From: [Clostridium] aminophilum
GTDB lineage: Bacteria; Bacillota; Clostridia; Lachnospirales; Lachnospiraceae
DNA: 64,000 nt
Direction: 5' to 3'
Assembly: GCF_900101295.1 (NCBI RefSeq)
Contig: NZ_FOIL01000007.1
Span: 1 to 64,000 of the forward strand
Positions 1 through 8,328 of the stretch are shown here, piece by piece; the first letter of the stretch is position 1, and every line of letters starts with the position of its first letter. Below the pieces are notes generated by a model. It was not told the DNA's origin. It did no database searches and worked only from the letters and a program-made list of their open reading frames with translations. A program made the translations under genes and the position numbers.

Positions 1-153
1 CACATGTGTAGACTTTTCTATCAAGGAAAAACAACATCACCTAATTTAGAAACCATTATTGCAAGAAATATTATACCGATTAGACCCGACAGGCACCGGG
101 AACGAAAGCTAGCAGTAAAAATATTTCATGGTTTCCTCTACAGAGTAGCATAA
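1..153 (+). CDS. C-terminal end of a probable transposase (partial, cut by window edge)
   Basis: Frame 1 is open from the first base to TAA at 151-153 (50 residues visible). The visible end has a Pro-Ile-Arg-Pro-Asp-Arg motif, then a basic stretch and a terminal Phe-Leu-Tyr-Arg-Val-Ala. This resembles the C-terminus of IS4-type DDE transposases, which often end in a PVRPGR-like motif followed by a basic tail. The identification is from memory of the family pattern, not from an alignment. A strong hairpin terminator lies 72 bases downstream. If correct, an insertion sequence borders this accessory region on its left. Confidence 0.4.
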   Translation, partial: HMCRLFYQGKTTSPNLETIIARNIIPIRPDRHRERKLAVKIFHGFLYRVA

Positions 154-224
154 AACAGATAAAATGAATATTTATTTTAGGCAGATATGAATCTGTCTTA
201 TTTGTGTGTCATAAATCAAGAAAA

Positions 225-262
225 AGCAGGAAAGTCATTCACTTTCCTGCTAGTTTTTCTTT
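225..262 (+). terminator. Rho-independent terminator
   Basis: A perfect 11-bp stem (225-235 with 241-251) closes a CATTC loop and is followed by AGTTTTTCTTT. It lies downstream of the transposase-like tail. An A-run on the left side could let it work on the other strand as well. Confidence 0.85.
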
Positions 263-360
263 AGAGACGTCCAATAGCCAATGTTAACTTAATGACATTG
301 ACCGATTCGGTGGGAATCTTTTTTTGTTGAAAAAGGTAATCTATAAATGAAGTAATGACA

Positions 361-379
361 TGTTTACGTAGAGTAAACA
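361..379. promoter_or_regulatory. Inverted repeat, possible operator
   Basis: TGTTTAC (361-367) and its exact complement GTAAACA (373-379) flank a 5-base spacer. It lies about 210 bases upstream of the XRE regulator, in AT-rich DNA. A role as that repressor's own operator is an inference. Confidence 0.35.
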
Positions 380-591
380 AGAAGTAATTTGATAACTGCC
401 GACAGACAGACTAATCTAAATATAGAAAATTGCAGAATCATTTTGATAAATTTACATACCAAATGCGATCATGACAGACGTTTTGAATGGTCGTGTGACA
501 ATTCTGGAAATGCAGGACGTATATGTACGGTATCGGATGCTGATTTCACTACAGCGTGCAGCCGTTGTCAACATGGTGAGGGGAAGGACGT

Positions 592-912
592 ATGAAAGAG
601 CAAAGCTTGGGAAGGTTTATTTCAGCAAGAAGGAAAAAAATGCGACTCACACAGGAAGAATTGGCAGACAAAGTCAATGTATCCAAATCTGCAGTTGCGA
701 AGTGGGAAACCGATGGCGGCCTGCCGGACCGGGATAATCTGAAAAGAATTGCAGAAGTGATGAATGTCTCCGTGGACGATCTCCACCGCGTGATCAAGAA
801 GGAACCCCCAAAAACGTTTGATTTGAGCATAAATATTACGCCGGAAGTGATCGCAGTGCTGGAGGCACACGGATATAAAGTGATCCGTCCGGATAGGGAA
901 GGAGAGATGTAA
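592..912 (+). CDS. XRE-family helix-turn-helix transcriptional regulator
   Basis: This 106-residue protein is probably a DNA-binding repressor of the Cro/CI (HTH_3) type. Residues 8-62 hold the whole HTH: an LTQEELADKV helix, an SKSAVAKWE recognition helix and a closing helix with LKRIAEVMNVSVDDL. The last 40 residues form a short tail without a recognised domain. A GGGGAAGG ribosome binding site precedes ATG 592. It is followed at once by the zinc-ribbon gene (ATG 914, overlapping the stop region by a few bases of spacing), so the two were probably co-transcribed. Regulators of this size often act on neighbouring genes; the target here is unknown. Confidence 0.85.
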   Translation: MKEQSLGRFISARRKKMRLTQEELADKVNVSKSAVAKWETDGGLPDRDNLKRIAEVMNVSVDDLHRVIKKEPPKTFDLSINITPEVIAVLEAHGYKVIRPDREGEM

Positions 913-913
913 G

Positions 914-1216
914 ATGGCAGTGGAATTTATTTCTGTAAAGTGTCCGAGTTGCGGTGCCGATCTGTCTGTTGAACATGGGCGCGGAATCACATACTGTAAT
1001 TATTGCGAAACCAAAATTTTGATTCAAAATGATCGGGAACACGTTTAGCGCAGCATTGATGAAGCGCGGATTAAGGAAGTGGAAAGCGAACAGCTTCTTA
1101 GGCTGCGTGAAATGGAAATTGAGGAGAAGGATAAAGAGCGCGAAAGTAATGATTACATATCATTGCAAATGAAAGTGACAATTCACGATAGAAATAAGGA
1201 AGATCGTGAAAAGTGA
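914..1216 (+). pseudogene. Zinc-ribbon protein gene interrupted by an in-frame amber codon
   Basis: ATG 914 follows an AGATGTAAG context one base after the XRE stop. The first 44 codons encode a CPSCG...CNYC zinc ribbon, a type common in small clostridial proteins. TAG at 1046-1048 stops the frame after Glu-His-Val. The same frame then stays open for 55 more codons to TGA 1214-1216, and that stretch is acidic, charged and helical, with an IDEARIKEVESEQ start, as expected for the family's coiled-coil part. The reading frame is therefore intact except for one stop. Options are a point mutation (Tyr TAC/TAT to TAG), a sequencing error or amber readthrough. The 44-residue zinc ribbon alone could still be made. 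Confidence 0.7.
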
Positions 1217-1227
1217 GGAGGAAGGTT

Positions 1228-1890
1228 ATGAAAAAAATGTTTCAGAAACTGCTGATTCCGAGTGTGGTGTTATCGATGGCTCTTCCGATGACAGCATCCG
1301 CCGGCTGGGAGCAGAACAGCATTGGATGGTGGTATACACATCCGGATGGCACGTACACGACCAACAACTGGGAGCAAGTCGACGGAAGATGGTACTACTT
1401 TGACGGAAGCGGATATATGCTCCATGATACATCGACGCCGGACGGGTTCTGGGTCGGATCAGACGGGGCATGGGTGGAATCTGTGGTGATTGGACAAACT
1501 GCAGTGTCCGGTCCGGCGGGGAACGGACAGATCAATCCGGGAAATGCTTCCGAGTACAGGAGACTGAATTCGACCAGTCAAAAGAGTTCGTATCAATCAA
1601 ATGCTACCTTAAAAAAGAAGAGTTATAAGTCAACGAAAAAAAGGACGGAAGAAAAAGAGAAGAACGCAGAAGAGAAAGCGGAATCTAAATACGAATCGAT
1701 CTATAAGAAATACAAGAAAAAACTTCAGAAATGCGATGGGAGCATTGAGGATTTAGCGGAGATCCAGGTTGAAGGAACAGAGAAGATGGCGGATGTTTGG
1801 CTGAAAAACGGAGGAAAATATAAAGTATATGAAGACTGGGCCATGAAGTTATATGCCGTCTATGAAAAAGAGGCAAAGAAGAGATTTTGA
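1228..1890 (+). CDS. Secreted protein with cell-wall-binding (choline-binding-type) repeats and Lys-rich tail
   Basis: The start at ATG 1228 is chosen because an AGGAGGAAGG site lies 3-4 bases upstream; an earlier in-frame ATG at 1213 would sit inside that site. The product is about 220 residues. Residues 1-25 form a signal peptide ending in an Ala-Ser-Ala site. Two aromatic repeats follow (GWWYTHPDGTY..., GRWYYFDGSGYM), the pattern of CW_binding_1 modules that hold proteins on teichoic acid or the wall surface. From about residue 120 the sequence is very rich in Lys and Glu and probably helical. No catalytic domain is seen. The gene follows the broken zinc-ribbon gene and may share its transcript. 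Confidence 0.7.
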   Translation: MKKMFQKLLIPSVVLSMALPMTASAGWEQNSIGWWYTHPDGTYTTNNWEQVDGRWYYFDGSGYMLHDTSTPDGFWVGSDGAWVESVVIGQTAVSGPAGNGQINPGNASEYRRLNSTSQKSSYQSNATLKKKSYKSTKKRTEEKEKNAEEKAESKYESIYKKYKKKLQKCDGSIEDLAEIQVEGTEKMADVWLKNGGKYKVYEDWAMKLYAVYEKEAKKRF

Positions 1891-1928
1891 AACTGACGGA
1901 ATGATTAGATTGAGAAGGAGGAATAACA

Positions 1929-2618
1929 ATGACTGCTAAAAATATTATTGTTTGGTTGTGTGCAATGATTGTTTCGGTTTTTTGTTCGTTTTCCGCAATT
2001 GCAGATGAAAATGTTCCGCAGTCTCTGGAGAAGATGAGTGATGGCGGATATTTTGATCCTGATTTCTTTCAACAGATGTACCCTGAACTGATCGCATCCA
2101 TCGGGACTGATCCGACAATCAATTATCAGCATTATCTTCGGTATGGTCAGTGTCAGGGATGGAAGCCTTTTTCGGATGAGGTAGCATCAAAGATTCAGTC
2201 ATTAACCTATCAGCCCGGAAAAATCGTGGTTCCAGCATCGGTAAAGAGTCATCCGGAAGGAAAGCATACGTTGGTATACACGGATTCCAATGTGGATATT
2301 TTCTATCAGAGCATCAGTTCCGCTGCAAGCAGTCTGAATGGAACAAAGAAAATGGGGTTATGTTTTGACGTAGTCAATAAAACATCAGATACACTTCATA
2401 TGCACGGCGATTTACTGTCTATCAACAATCAGATGCGTAAGAATATTTTTTCGGTTACTTCTTTCCCGAATTCTTCCTCGGAGGAATACTGCCGCACCGA
2501 TTATCCGGATGAGGAATTTGATCAGATTGCAAATGCAACTTTTCAGGTACAATACAAAATCGGTGACGATGGATATGATTATACACCTGTCAAATTCAAT
2601 CTGATTTTCTATCATTGA
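1929..2618 (+). CDS. Secreted protein of unknown function
   Basis: A 229-residue protein with a clear signal peptide (hydrophobic residues 5-24, cleavage probably after Ile-Ala). A GAGAAGGAGG site lies 9 bases before ATG 1929. Residues 35-75 contain a YFDPDFFQQMYPEL...YLRYGQCQGW pattern, seen as a short module in secreted clostridial proteins (a Phe-Asp-Pro..Tyr-Pro-Glu-Leu unit followed by His-Tyr..Gly). The remainder looks like a beta-rich domain. I do not recognise an enzyme. It lies in a run of three small secreted-protein genes, so a role at the cell surface is likely. Confidence 0.6.
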   Translation: MTAKNIIVWLCAMIVSVFCSFSAIADENVPQSLEKMSDGGYFDPDFFQQMYPELIASIGTDPTINYQHYLRYGQCQGWKPFSDEVASKIQSLTYQPGKIVVPASVKSHPEGKHTLVYTDSNVDIFYQSISSAASSLNGTKKMGLCFDVVNKTSDTLHMHGDLLSINNQMRKNIFSVTSFPNSSSEEYCRTDYPDEEFDQIANATFQVQYKIGDDGYDYTPVKFNLIFYH

Positions 2619-2669
2619 GAAAGAAAACGTTTTTATCAGTGAATATTTGATTTCGGAGGAATGAGAAGG

Positions 2670-3065
2670 ATGAAGATTAGAATATTTGCGGTAATGATTG
2701 CAGTTATGAGTCTTTTAATGACAAACATTGTTTTGGCAGGGGTATATGGTAATTCAAATCAGGAAATGTTTGATAATCCAGCCTTTCGAGAGTATGTAGA
2801 TAGTTTTATGACGGATGCATATGGAGAAGGAAATTATCGCCTTGAGTGGCTGAATCAGGAAACACCAAAAGTTGATATCCTTTCTATCTATACGCAAAAC
2901 GGAAAGTATGACGATCGTATCTCTCTGCGAGTTGACGGATATGCATTAGTCGCCTCATATTATCACACGGATGGGATGAAATGTGAGGACAAAGATTATG
3001 CATATGGCGCAAGAATTGCGTTAAGGGATGTCGATTTCGGCAAGTTTTTTAAACCGGATCCGTAA
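2670..3065 (+). CDS. Small secreted protein of unknown function
   Basis: About 131 residues with a signal peptide ending near Leu-Ala-Gly. ATG 2670 is preferred over ATG 2661 because the GGAGG at 2656-2660 directly abuts 2661 but is well placed for 2670. The mature part has a YVDSFMTDAYGEGNYRLEW segment and an alternating hydrophobic pattern, but no domain that I recognise. It is 51 bases downstream of the previous secreted gene and is followed by a hairpin at 3111-3147, so both are probably one transcript. Confidence 0.55.
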   Translation: MKIRIFAVMIAVMSLLMTNIVLAGVYGNSNQEMFDNPAFREYVDSFMTDAYGEGNYRLEWLNQETPKVDILSIYTQNGKYDDRISLRVDGYALVASYYHTDGMKCEDKDYAYGARIALRDVDFGKFFKPDP

Positions 3066-3110
3066 AAATGCAAATAAATAATAGGAAAAGAGGTCTCAAC
3101 TGACAATAGA

Positions 3111-3150
3111 AATCCCACATTGGCAGAAGAAATGTCAATGTGGGATTTTG
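3111..3150 (+). terminator. Probable terminator after the secreted-protein genes
   Basis: A perfect 12-bp stem (3111-3122 with 3136-3147) with a 13-base loop ends in GGGATTTTG. The T-tract is short, so termination may be incomplete. Confidence 0.6.
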
Positions 3151-3353
3151 AGATAGAAATGGTGTTTGGGAGAGTGCATGAATTGTGATGAAAATAAAAA
3201 TGATATCGTAGGAATCCAGAAAAAATGATAGAATTATTCTTGCATAAAACATTATTCTCGAGAGTATAGAGGACGTGTTTTTGGACTTGTTTTTCTACGC
3301 ACAGTTCATAAAAATGTGATAATAGTTGTCAACGTTATAATCAGGGGGGAATT

Positions 3354-4153
3354 ATGCAAAAAGAAGAGGAGTCTTTAAAAAAATCGAGAAAGCAGCGGCA
3401 AAAGGCGCAAGAAGAGGAAGATTCTCATCCTGGATTATCACCAGCCTGCTGCCAATCGTCATTGGAGTAGTCGTTTTGAGTATAATCATGAACGTGATGC
3501 TGACCAATGCAAGTAATATGCTTCATGATACGATCAGCAGTATTCCACAGGCGATCAAAGAGCAGTTCTCTTTTGAAGATCCGGCAGATTCTCATGACAA
3601 AGTACTGGAGAATCATGGTATTTTGGGATATACGGCAGCTGATTTTGAAGAAGCGATCCTTGGAGAACAGAAACAGTTAAGGAAAATTGAAGTATATGAA
3701 TCGAAGGTTTCGGATGCTGTTACGTTAACAGAAACAGGATTGGCTAATCTGGCGATTTTTACAAAGTCTCAGGTGATTACCTATAATGGAATTGCAACAT
3801 ACACGGTTGACTTATCAAAATTAACAAAGGATAGCGTAATTCTGGATGAAACTCACAAAACAGTGAAATTACTTATTCCGCACGCGGAATTGGGTGTGAT
3901 AAACATTCCGAGTTCCGGAATGGAATTCAGCGATACAGAACATGGCTGGTTGGCTTTTGGTGAAATAAAGCTTTCAGCAGATGATTTAGCCGATGTTCAG
4001 ACAGAGGCAAGCGGTCGAATGGAGAAAAAACTGGAGGAATTGAACGAGAAAGAGAAGGCGGACCGATTTGCAAAATTGTCCGTCTGGGAGATTTATCAGC
4101 CGGTTGTATCTGCAGTATCAGCCGAATATAAACTTGAGGTAGAGTTCGAATAA
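3354..4153 (+). pseudogene. DUF4230-family membrane-anchored protein, frameshifted near its start
   Basis: The conserved body lies in one frame to TAA 4153. Translated back from there, the frame is open to 3341 and encodes a basic stretch (VFKKIEKAAAKGARRGRF), a membrane segment and then the DUF4230 domain with ITYNGIATYTVDLSKL, IPHAELG and WEIYQP motifs. No start codon exists in that frame upstream of TTG 3476, which would cut off most of the membrane segment. ATG 3354, behind an AGGGGGGA site, is the natural start but sits one frame off. One extra A in the A-run at 3358-3362 would join them. Either the gene is frameshifted, the run was miscounted, or slippage restores the product. DUF4230 has no known reaction. 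Confidence 0.7.
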
Positions 4154-4218
4154 AAGTTGGGGGAAACGGACATAATCAGGTTATTCCTTGAGCATTGAGG
4201 CTTGATTGCTGAACAAAA

Positions 4219-4262
4219 ATGAGCCGGTGAGGATGAAGGGTCTCATCGGCTCATAGTTTTTT
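4219..4262. terminator. Bidirectional terminator
   Basis: ATGAGCCGGTGAG (4219-4231) pairs with CTCATCGGCTCAT (4242-4254) with one G-U pair. T-runs follow on both strands (AGTTTTTT on plus, ATTTTTG on minus). It separates the DUF4230 gene from the convergent CAP-domain gene. Confidence 0.85.
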
Positions 4263-4380
4263 CTACCATCAGGGAAATCAGCATTCGTGCTAACGGAAGG
4301 CTGGATCTGATATATCACGATTAGTATTTTTATGATGCAGAAAAAATCGTGCTATTTACAAACGGCCCTCCTATGTACCA

Positions 4381-5409
4381 TCATCCGCCGAATTCCTGAA
4401 CCCAGTAATATACCCCGTCTGCATAATTGACGCTAATGCCGATTTCGGTGATTTTTGAATTCAGGATGTTTTTCCGGTGGCCGGAGGATCCCATCCAACC
4501 GCTCATGACGCTGTCCGCCGTTGAAAAGCCGCTGGCAAGGTTTTCGGCGATGATACGATAGTTATCGTATCCGTTCTCTTCAAAGGCGGTACTGAAAGAA
4601 CTGCCGTCCGGGCGGTTATGGGTTTGATCCATAAAGATCGGGATTTCCTGCGCACGGACACCGGCAACCGCATCCAGAGTGTCGTCCCGTTTCAGAGATC
4701 GGAGTCCTTCCTTTGCCCGTTCCTGGTTGACGAGCTGAAATACCTGATCTGCAAGCTGATTTCCGACCGAAACGGTGGAGCCTGCGGATTGATCGGATGC
4801 AGCTCCAGCTGCCTGTTTGTCATAAGCGGAAGAAGCAGCGGAAGGAAGCCATTTGCCGGAACCATCGACATAACAGCCGTCCGGAAGGAGTGTGTCGGCT
4901 GCCATCGCGCCGCTGTCATAGAGAAAATACCATTCATTGCCAAGTTTCTGCCAACCGGTCATCATGGCGCCGGAGGGGGCGAGATAGTACCATGTTCCGT
5001 CAATCTTCTGCCAGCCGGTCATCATGGCGCCGGAGGAAGCGAGATAGTACCACGTTCCGTCAATCTTCTGCCAACCGGTCATCATGGCGCCGGAGGGGGC
5101 GAGATAGTACCATGTTCCGTCAAGTTTCTGCCAACCGGTCATCATGGCGCCGGAGGGGGCGAGATAGTACCACGTTCCGTCAATTTTCTGCCAGCCGGTC
5201 TGATGGGTGCCGTCTGTGCCGGTGTAATACCAGACGCTGCCGTCCTGAACCCAGCCAGTCTGCAATTTTCCTGCTTCTCGGGACGAAGGCGCCTTGTCGT
5301 GAACCGGGCCGGTGCTGTGTGCAAATGCAGTCAATGGGGTGAGGGAAGAAAGCAACAGGCCGAAAACGGCAATCCGTGTCATTTTTTTGCGAAGGGTTCT
5401 TTTGTGCAT
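4381..5409 (-). CDS. Secreted CAP-domain (SCP/PR1-like) protein with cell-wall-binding repeats
   Basis: The start is set at ATG 5409 (a GGAG lies 6 bases upstream); longer in-frame starts lack a site and would bury the signal peptide. The product is about 342 residues. Residues 1-28 are a signal peptide. Residues 50-190 hold six aromatic cell-wall-binding units with a GWQKIDGTWYYLAPSGAMMT pattern; four are nearly identical at DNA level. The C-terminal part from LVNQERAKEGL to the final WVQEFGG is a CAP domain with the usual ENLASGF and GHRKNIL segments. Members are extracellular and of varied or unknown activity. It starts 73 bases after the HD-GYP stop and is probably in the same transcript. 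Confidence 0.88.
   Translation of the reverse strand: MHKRTLRKKMTRIAVFGLLLSSLTPLTAFAHSTGPVHDKAPSSREAGKLQTGWVQDGSVWYYTGTDGTHQTGWQKIDGTWYYLAPSGAMMTGWQKLDGTWYYLAPSGAMMTGWQKIDGTWYYLASSGAMMTGWQKIDGTWYYLAPSGAMMTGWQKLGNEWYFLYDSGAMAADTLLPDGCYVDGSGKWLPSAASSAYDKQAAGAASDQSAGSTVSVGNQLADQVFQLVNQERAKEGLRSLKRDDTLDAVAGVRAQEIPIFMDQTHNRPDGSSFSTAFEENGYDNYRIIAENLASGFSTADSVMSGWMGSSGHRKNILNSKITEIGISVNYADGVYYWVQEFGG
4951..5190 (-). repeat. Four tandem 60-bp units encoding cell-wall-binding repeats
   Basis: Units begin at 4951, 5011, 5071 and 5131 and differ from each other at only a few bases. Diverged units flank the block on both sides. The near-identity points to recent expansion or gene conversion, and copy number could vary by slippage. 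Confidence 0.9.
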
Positions 5410-5481
5410 TGGTGACTCCATACTTGATATTTTTGCTGAAAGTATTCGTTCTGAAAGATGATATCTCAAATCCATCCCGGC

Positions 5482-6792
5482 TTAATCGGGATATGCTTTT
5501 CGGATAATTTCGATGTCGTTATAGCATGAACAGAACGCATCGACAACAGCCGGAGAAAAGTGCTTTCCCGTCTGATTCAGGATCTCTGCTTTCGCCGTCT
5601 CCGGGGGCCAGGCGTCTTTGTAGGCGCGTTTACTGGTCAGGGCGTCATACACGTCGGCCACGGCGACGATCTGTGCAGTAAGGGAGATCTGATCTCCGTG
5701 AAGACCGCGGGGATATCCGGAGCCGTCCCACTTCTCATGATGCTCATATGCGATATCTCTCGCAATATTCATGACCGTTCCGTCCGAATGGGAGAGCAGC
5801 TGATCGCCGTATGTCGTGTGTGTCTTCATAATCTCAAATTCTTTTTCATCCAGAGAACCTTGTTTTTCCAAAATCTCCAGAGGGATCATCAGTTTTCCTA
5901 CATCGTGCATCATGGACGCAACGCGAATGTAAGCGGCATTTTCCGTATCCTGCCCGAGTTTTTTTGCAAGGAGCTGAGAATACTCGGCAACACGGCGCAC
6001 GTGTTTGCCGGTTTCACCGGACTTGGCCTCCATGATCTCCGCGAAGGTCTGGATAATGTTCTCCTGCGCATGGAGGAATTTATTCATATAATCCAGTTTG
6101 ATATCCGATTCCCGCGCACTGCTGATGCCCATTTTGAAAAAGGCGGAGAAAAATGCTGCGACGATCAGGGCGATGAAATCAATCCAGAGCATCCGGAAAG
6201 TGAACTGAGACTGTCTTACCGTAAAAATCATACTGGCAGACAGCATTTCCGAGAGGACGACTTTGAGTGCAACCATGTAACCGGCGATTACCTTCCGGTT
6301 GATGGAGTTATCGGATGCCATAATGTAGGAGAAACAGCCCTTGTAATCCACATACACGATGAGCTGAAGTACCGTGAATGCGAGGAGTTTCGTGGGCAGA
6401 TCAACCGAAAGGATCGTGGACATGGAGTCGGCACAGGAAAACTCCAGACAGAGCACAAGGGCCAGCCAGTAATTGGAACTTTTGATTACTTTTCGGTACA
6501 GAAAAATCGGAAGGCTCAGTACAAGGATTTCCAGCGTGATGGAAATCTGTGAGAGGATGGAAATCAAGTGTTCTTCCGCTGTCCAGCCGGTGATTTGATG
6601 GAAGGTGCCGAACCCGAACTGATAGGAAATCAGGGTCAGGACGGAGGGAGAAACGAACAGCAATGCCAGGGATTTCCAGCTGAGGCGTTCATGTTCGGGA
6701 TGATATTTATAGATAACATGTGAATTCGCCACAGCGAACCAGATGGATATGAATATCGTTGAGATCAGATGATCTACTATCGGTGGATGCAT
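5482..6792 (-). CDS. Membrane HD-GYP domain protein (putative cyclic-di-GMP phosphodiesterase)
   Basis: This 436-residue protein has six or seven hydrophobic segments in residues 1-220 and a cytoplasmic HD-GYP domain from about 240. Visible metal-site and signature motifs are HVRR near residue 264, MMHDVGK near 294, HTTYG near 326, [12 protein letters not shown] near 350-360 and [20 protein letters not shown] enzymes hydrolyse cyclic di-GMP to GMP or pGpG, so the membrane part may sense a signal. The gene sits upstream of, and likely in one operon with, the surface CAP protein, which suggests signal-controlled surface properties. No GGDEF domain is fused. Confidence 0.88.
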   Translation of the reverse strand: MHPPIVDHLISTIFISIWFAVANSHVIYKYHPEHERLSWKSLALLFVSPSVLTLISYQFGFGTFHQITGWTAEEHLISILSQISITLEILVLSLPIFLYRKVIKSSNYWLALVLCLEFSCADSMSTILSVDLPTKLLAFTVLQLIVYVDYKGCFSYIMASDNSINRKVIAGYMVALKVVLSEMLSASMIFTVRQSQFTFRMLWIDFIALIVAAFFSAFFKMGISSARESDIKLDYMNKFLHAQENIIQTFAEIMEAKSGETGKHVRRVAEYSQLLAKKLGQDTENAAYIRVASMMHDVGKLMIPLEILEKQGSLDEKEFEIMKTHTTYGDQLLSHSDGTVMNIARDIAYEHHEKWDGSGYPRGLHGDQISLTAQIVAVADVYDALTSKRAYKDAWPPETAKAEILNQTGKHFSPAVVDAFCSCYNDIEIIRKAYPD

Positions 6793-6874
6793 AATGAGTA
6801 CTCCTTCGGTATAATGGCGCTGTTTCTACTTTAATGAATGATTTTTCGTTGGAACAGTGAGATATACTGTATTA

Positions 6875-6903
6875 ATTATACATTGAAAATGAAAAAATGA
6901 AAA
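6875..6903 (-). promoter_or_regulatory. Possible sigma-A promoter of the HD-GYP gene
   Basis: On the minus strand TATAAT (6875-6880) is preceded by 17 bases and TTTTCA (6898-6903). The -10 is perfect, the -35 weak. The 5' untranslated region would be about 75 bases. Confidence 0.45.
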
Positions 6904-7158
6904 ATGATCTTTTTGCAATTAATTGAATAAAAAAGCGGGATTATACGTCATTGGAGAGGATATGACAGAATTGAAGGCGGCGGAAGAAAAAGATAAGAAC
7001 ATTGCCGGATAAAAAGGCAAAAGAGAAAGACAGGACCGGATGGCATACCCGGATAAAAAGACGAAATGAAGGATAGAGCGGGAAAAACAAGAAAATAATA
7101 ACCGTATGAAAAAAATGAATTTGGTCAGAAAGAATTGGATGACGAATAACAGAAACAG

Positions 7159-7206
7159 GAAATGGCGCAGTCAAAAATCCGAAGGATATTATGACTGCGC
7201 CATTTC
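7159..7206 (-). terminator. Hairpin after the EIIC-like gene
   Basis: A 14-bp perfect stem (7159-7172 with 7193-7206) with a 20-base loop lies 34 bases beyond the stop. The trailing sequence on the minus strand is only moderately T-rich, so it may stabilise the transcript end rather than terminate strongly. Confidence 0.5.
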
Positions 7207-7239
7207 CTTTGAAAAACCGTGGAGATAATTTGCGTTTTC

Positions 7240-8328
7240 TCAGAGGTCCAGTTTCAGATCTCCTTCCCGGATCCATCCCATCTTCCGCATCATTCCGCAG
7301 AAGACATAGGAGAGAACTGCCGGAAGGATAAAGCAGATCAGCATCATTCCGATCCAGTCAAAGGAAGTGATGGCGGTTTTAGTTCCCTCTGCGATGTCAC
7401 TCAGCCAACCGGTGTAGACACCGATCTGACCGACCAGACCGCAGGTTCCCATTCCGGAGGAAACCGCCGCGCCGTTCATCCGGAAATCAAAGATGCAGGT
7501 CGCAATGGGTCCGGTGATGGCACTGGCAAGGATCGGCGGAAGCCAGATCCGGGGATTGCGGACAATATTTCCCATCTGGAGCATGGAGGTTCCGAGTCCC
7601 TGAGCGAAAAGTCCGCCCCAGCGGTTTTCTTTGAAGCTCATCACCGCGAAACCGATCATCTGCGCACAGCAGCCGGCTACCGCAGCGCCTCCGGCCAGGC
7701 CGGTCAGACTGAGTGCCGCGCAGATCGCTGCGGAAGAAATCGGAAGGGTGAGGGCGATTCCGACGATCACCGACACGAGAATGCCCATGAAGAAGGGCTG
7801 AAGTTCGGTTGCCCACATGATGGCATTGCCGACACTGGAAGCAGCAAAGCCGATGGCCGGTGCAAAAAAGATAGAGAGAACGGCACCCACGATGATCGTA
7901 ACGGCCGGAGTCACGATGATGTCAATCGGGGTTTCTTTGGAAACGGCTTTTCCGAATTCGGCAGCGACAATGGTGATCAGAAGAACCGCCAGCGGGCCGC
8001 CGGCACCGCCAAGAGAATTAGCGGCGATTCCGACTCCGGCAAGCGTAAAGAGAACGAGAGGCGGTGCCTGAAGCGCATAACCGATGGAAACGGCCATCGC
8101 CGGTCCGGTGGCCTGGGATGCGTATCCGCCAATCTCCGTCAGAATCGGAATGCTGAGCTGCTTTCCGAGGGTGGAGATAATGGTTCCGATCAGGAGTGAC
8201 GCGAAAAGGCCCTGCGCCATGGCTGAGAGCGCATCGATCCCATACCGCTGCGGGCTGAATTTAATGTTCTTTTTCTCAAGAAAACGTCCGAGAGAGGACG
8301 GTTCTTTCCCTGTGTTCTGCGCATTCAT
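7240..8328 (-). CDS. PTS EIIC-type membrane protein of the PfoR family
   Basis: The start is ATG 8328, 8 bases after a GAGGGA site. The 362-residue protein is strongly hydrophobic with eight to ten membrane segments rich in Gly and Ala and matches the pattern of the PTS_EIIC_2 family, which includes the PfoR protein of Clostridium perfringens. No EIIA or EIIB domain or separate PTS gene lies nearby. PfoR homologues are named as regulators of toxin genes, but the biochemical activity of the family is unclear and transport is an inference from the fold. The gene seems to be monocistronic. Confidence 0.8.
   Translation of the reverse strand: MNAQNTGKEPSSLGRFLEKKNIKFSPQRYGIDALSAMAQGLFASLLIGTIISTLGKQLSIPILTEIGGYASQATGPAMAVSIGYALQAPPLVLFTLAGVGIAANSLGGAGGPLAVLLITIVAAEFGKAVSKETPIDIIVTPAVTIIVGAVLSIFFAPAIGFAASSVGNAIMWATELQPFFMGILVSVIVGIALTLPISSAAICAALSLTGLAGGAAVAGCCAQMIGFAVMSFKENRWGGLFAQGLGTSMLQMGNIVRNPRIWLPPILASAITGPIATCIFDFRMNGAAVSSGMGTCGLVGQIGVYTGWLSDIAEGTKTAITSFDWIGMMLICFILPAVLSYVFCGMMRKMGWIREGDLKLDL

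Larger units (their letters stand above)
154..591. other. Intergenic region between transposase tail and XRE regulator
   Basis: No convincing gene is present; the short frames at 389-595 and 471-737 lack ribosome binding sites and family-like sequence. The region holds a terminator (225-262), a stretch near 263-320 that may be the end of the insertion sequence, and a perfect dyad at 361-379. It is AT-rich. Confidence 0.5.
6793..7239. other. Intergenic region upstream of the HD-GYP gene
   Basis: No gene is supported here; the minus-strand frame 6941-7276 is low-complexity and out of context. It contains a probable promoter for the HD-GYP gene (6875-6903) and the hairpin ending the EIIC-like gene (7159-7206). 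The middle part (6950-7140) is purine-rich with no other structure seen. Confidence 0.5.

Noticed and set aside
389-737. Two short plus-strand frames before the XRE gene
   Set aside because: No ribosome binding site, and the second overlaps the XRE gene in another frame.
4951-5190. Possible CRISPR-like array (regular 60-bp spacing)
   Set aside because: Units are contiguous with no unique spacers and encode a protein repeat.
4618-5415. Plus-strand frames with GHHGAGG-type repeats opposite the CAP gene
   Set aside because: The repeats are simply the complement of the 60-bp cell-wall-binding units.
6941-7276. 111-codon minus-strand frame between the HD-GYP and EIIC-like genes
   Set aside because: Phe/Arg-rich low-complexity translation, overlaps a terminator hairpin and the end of the EIIC-like gene.
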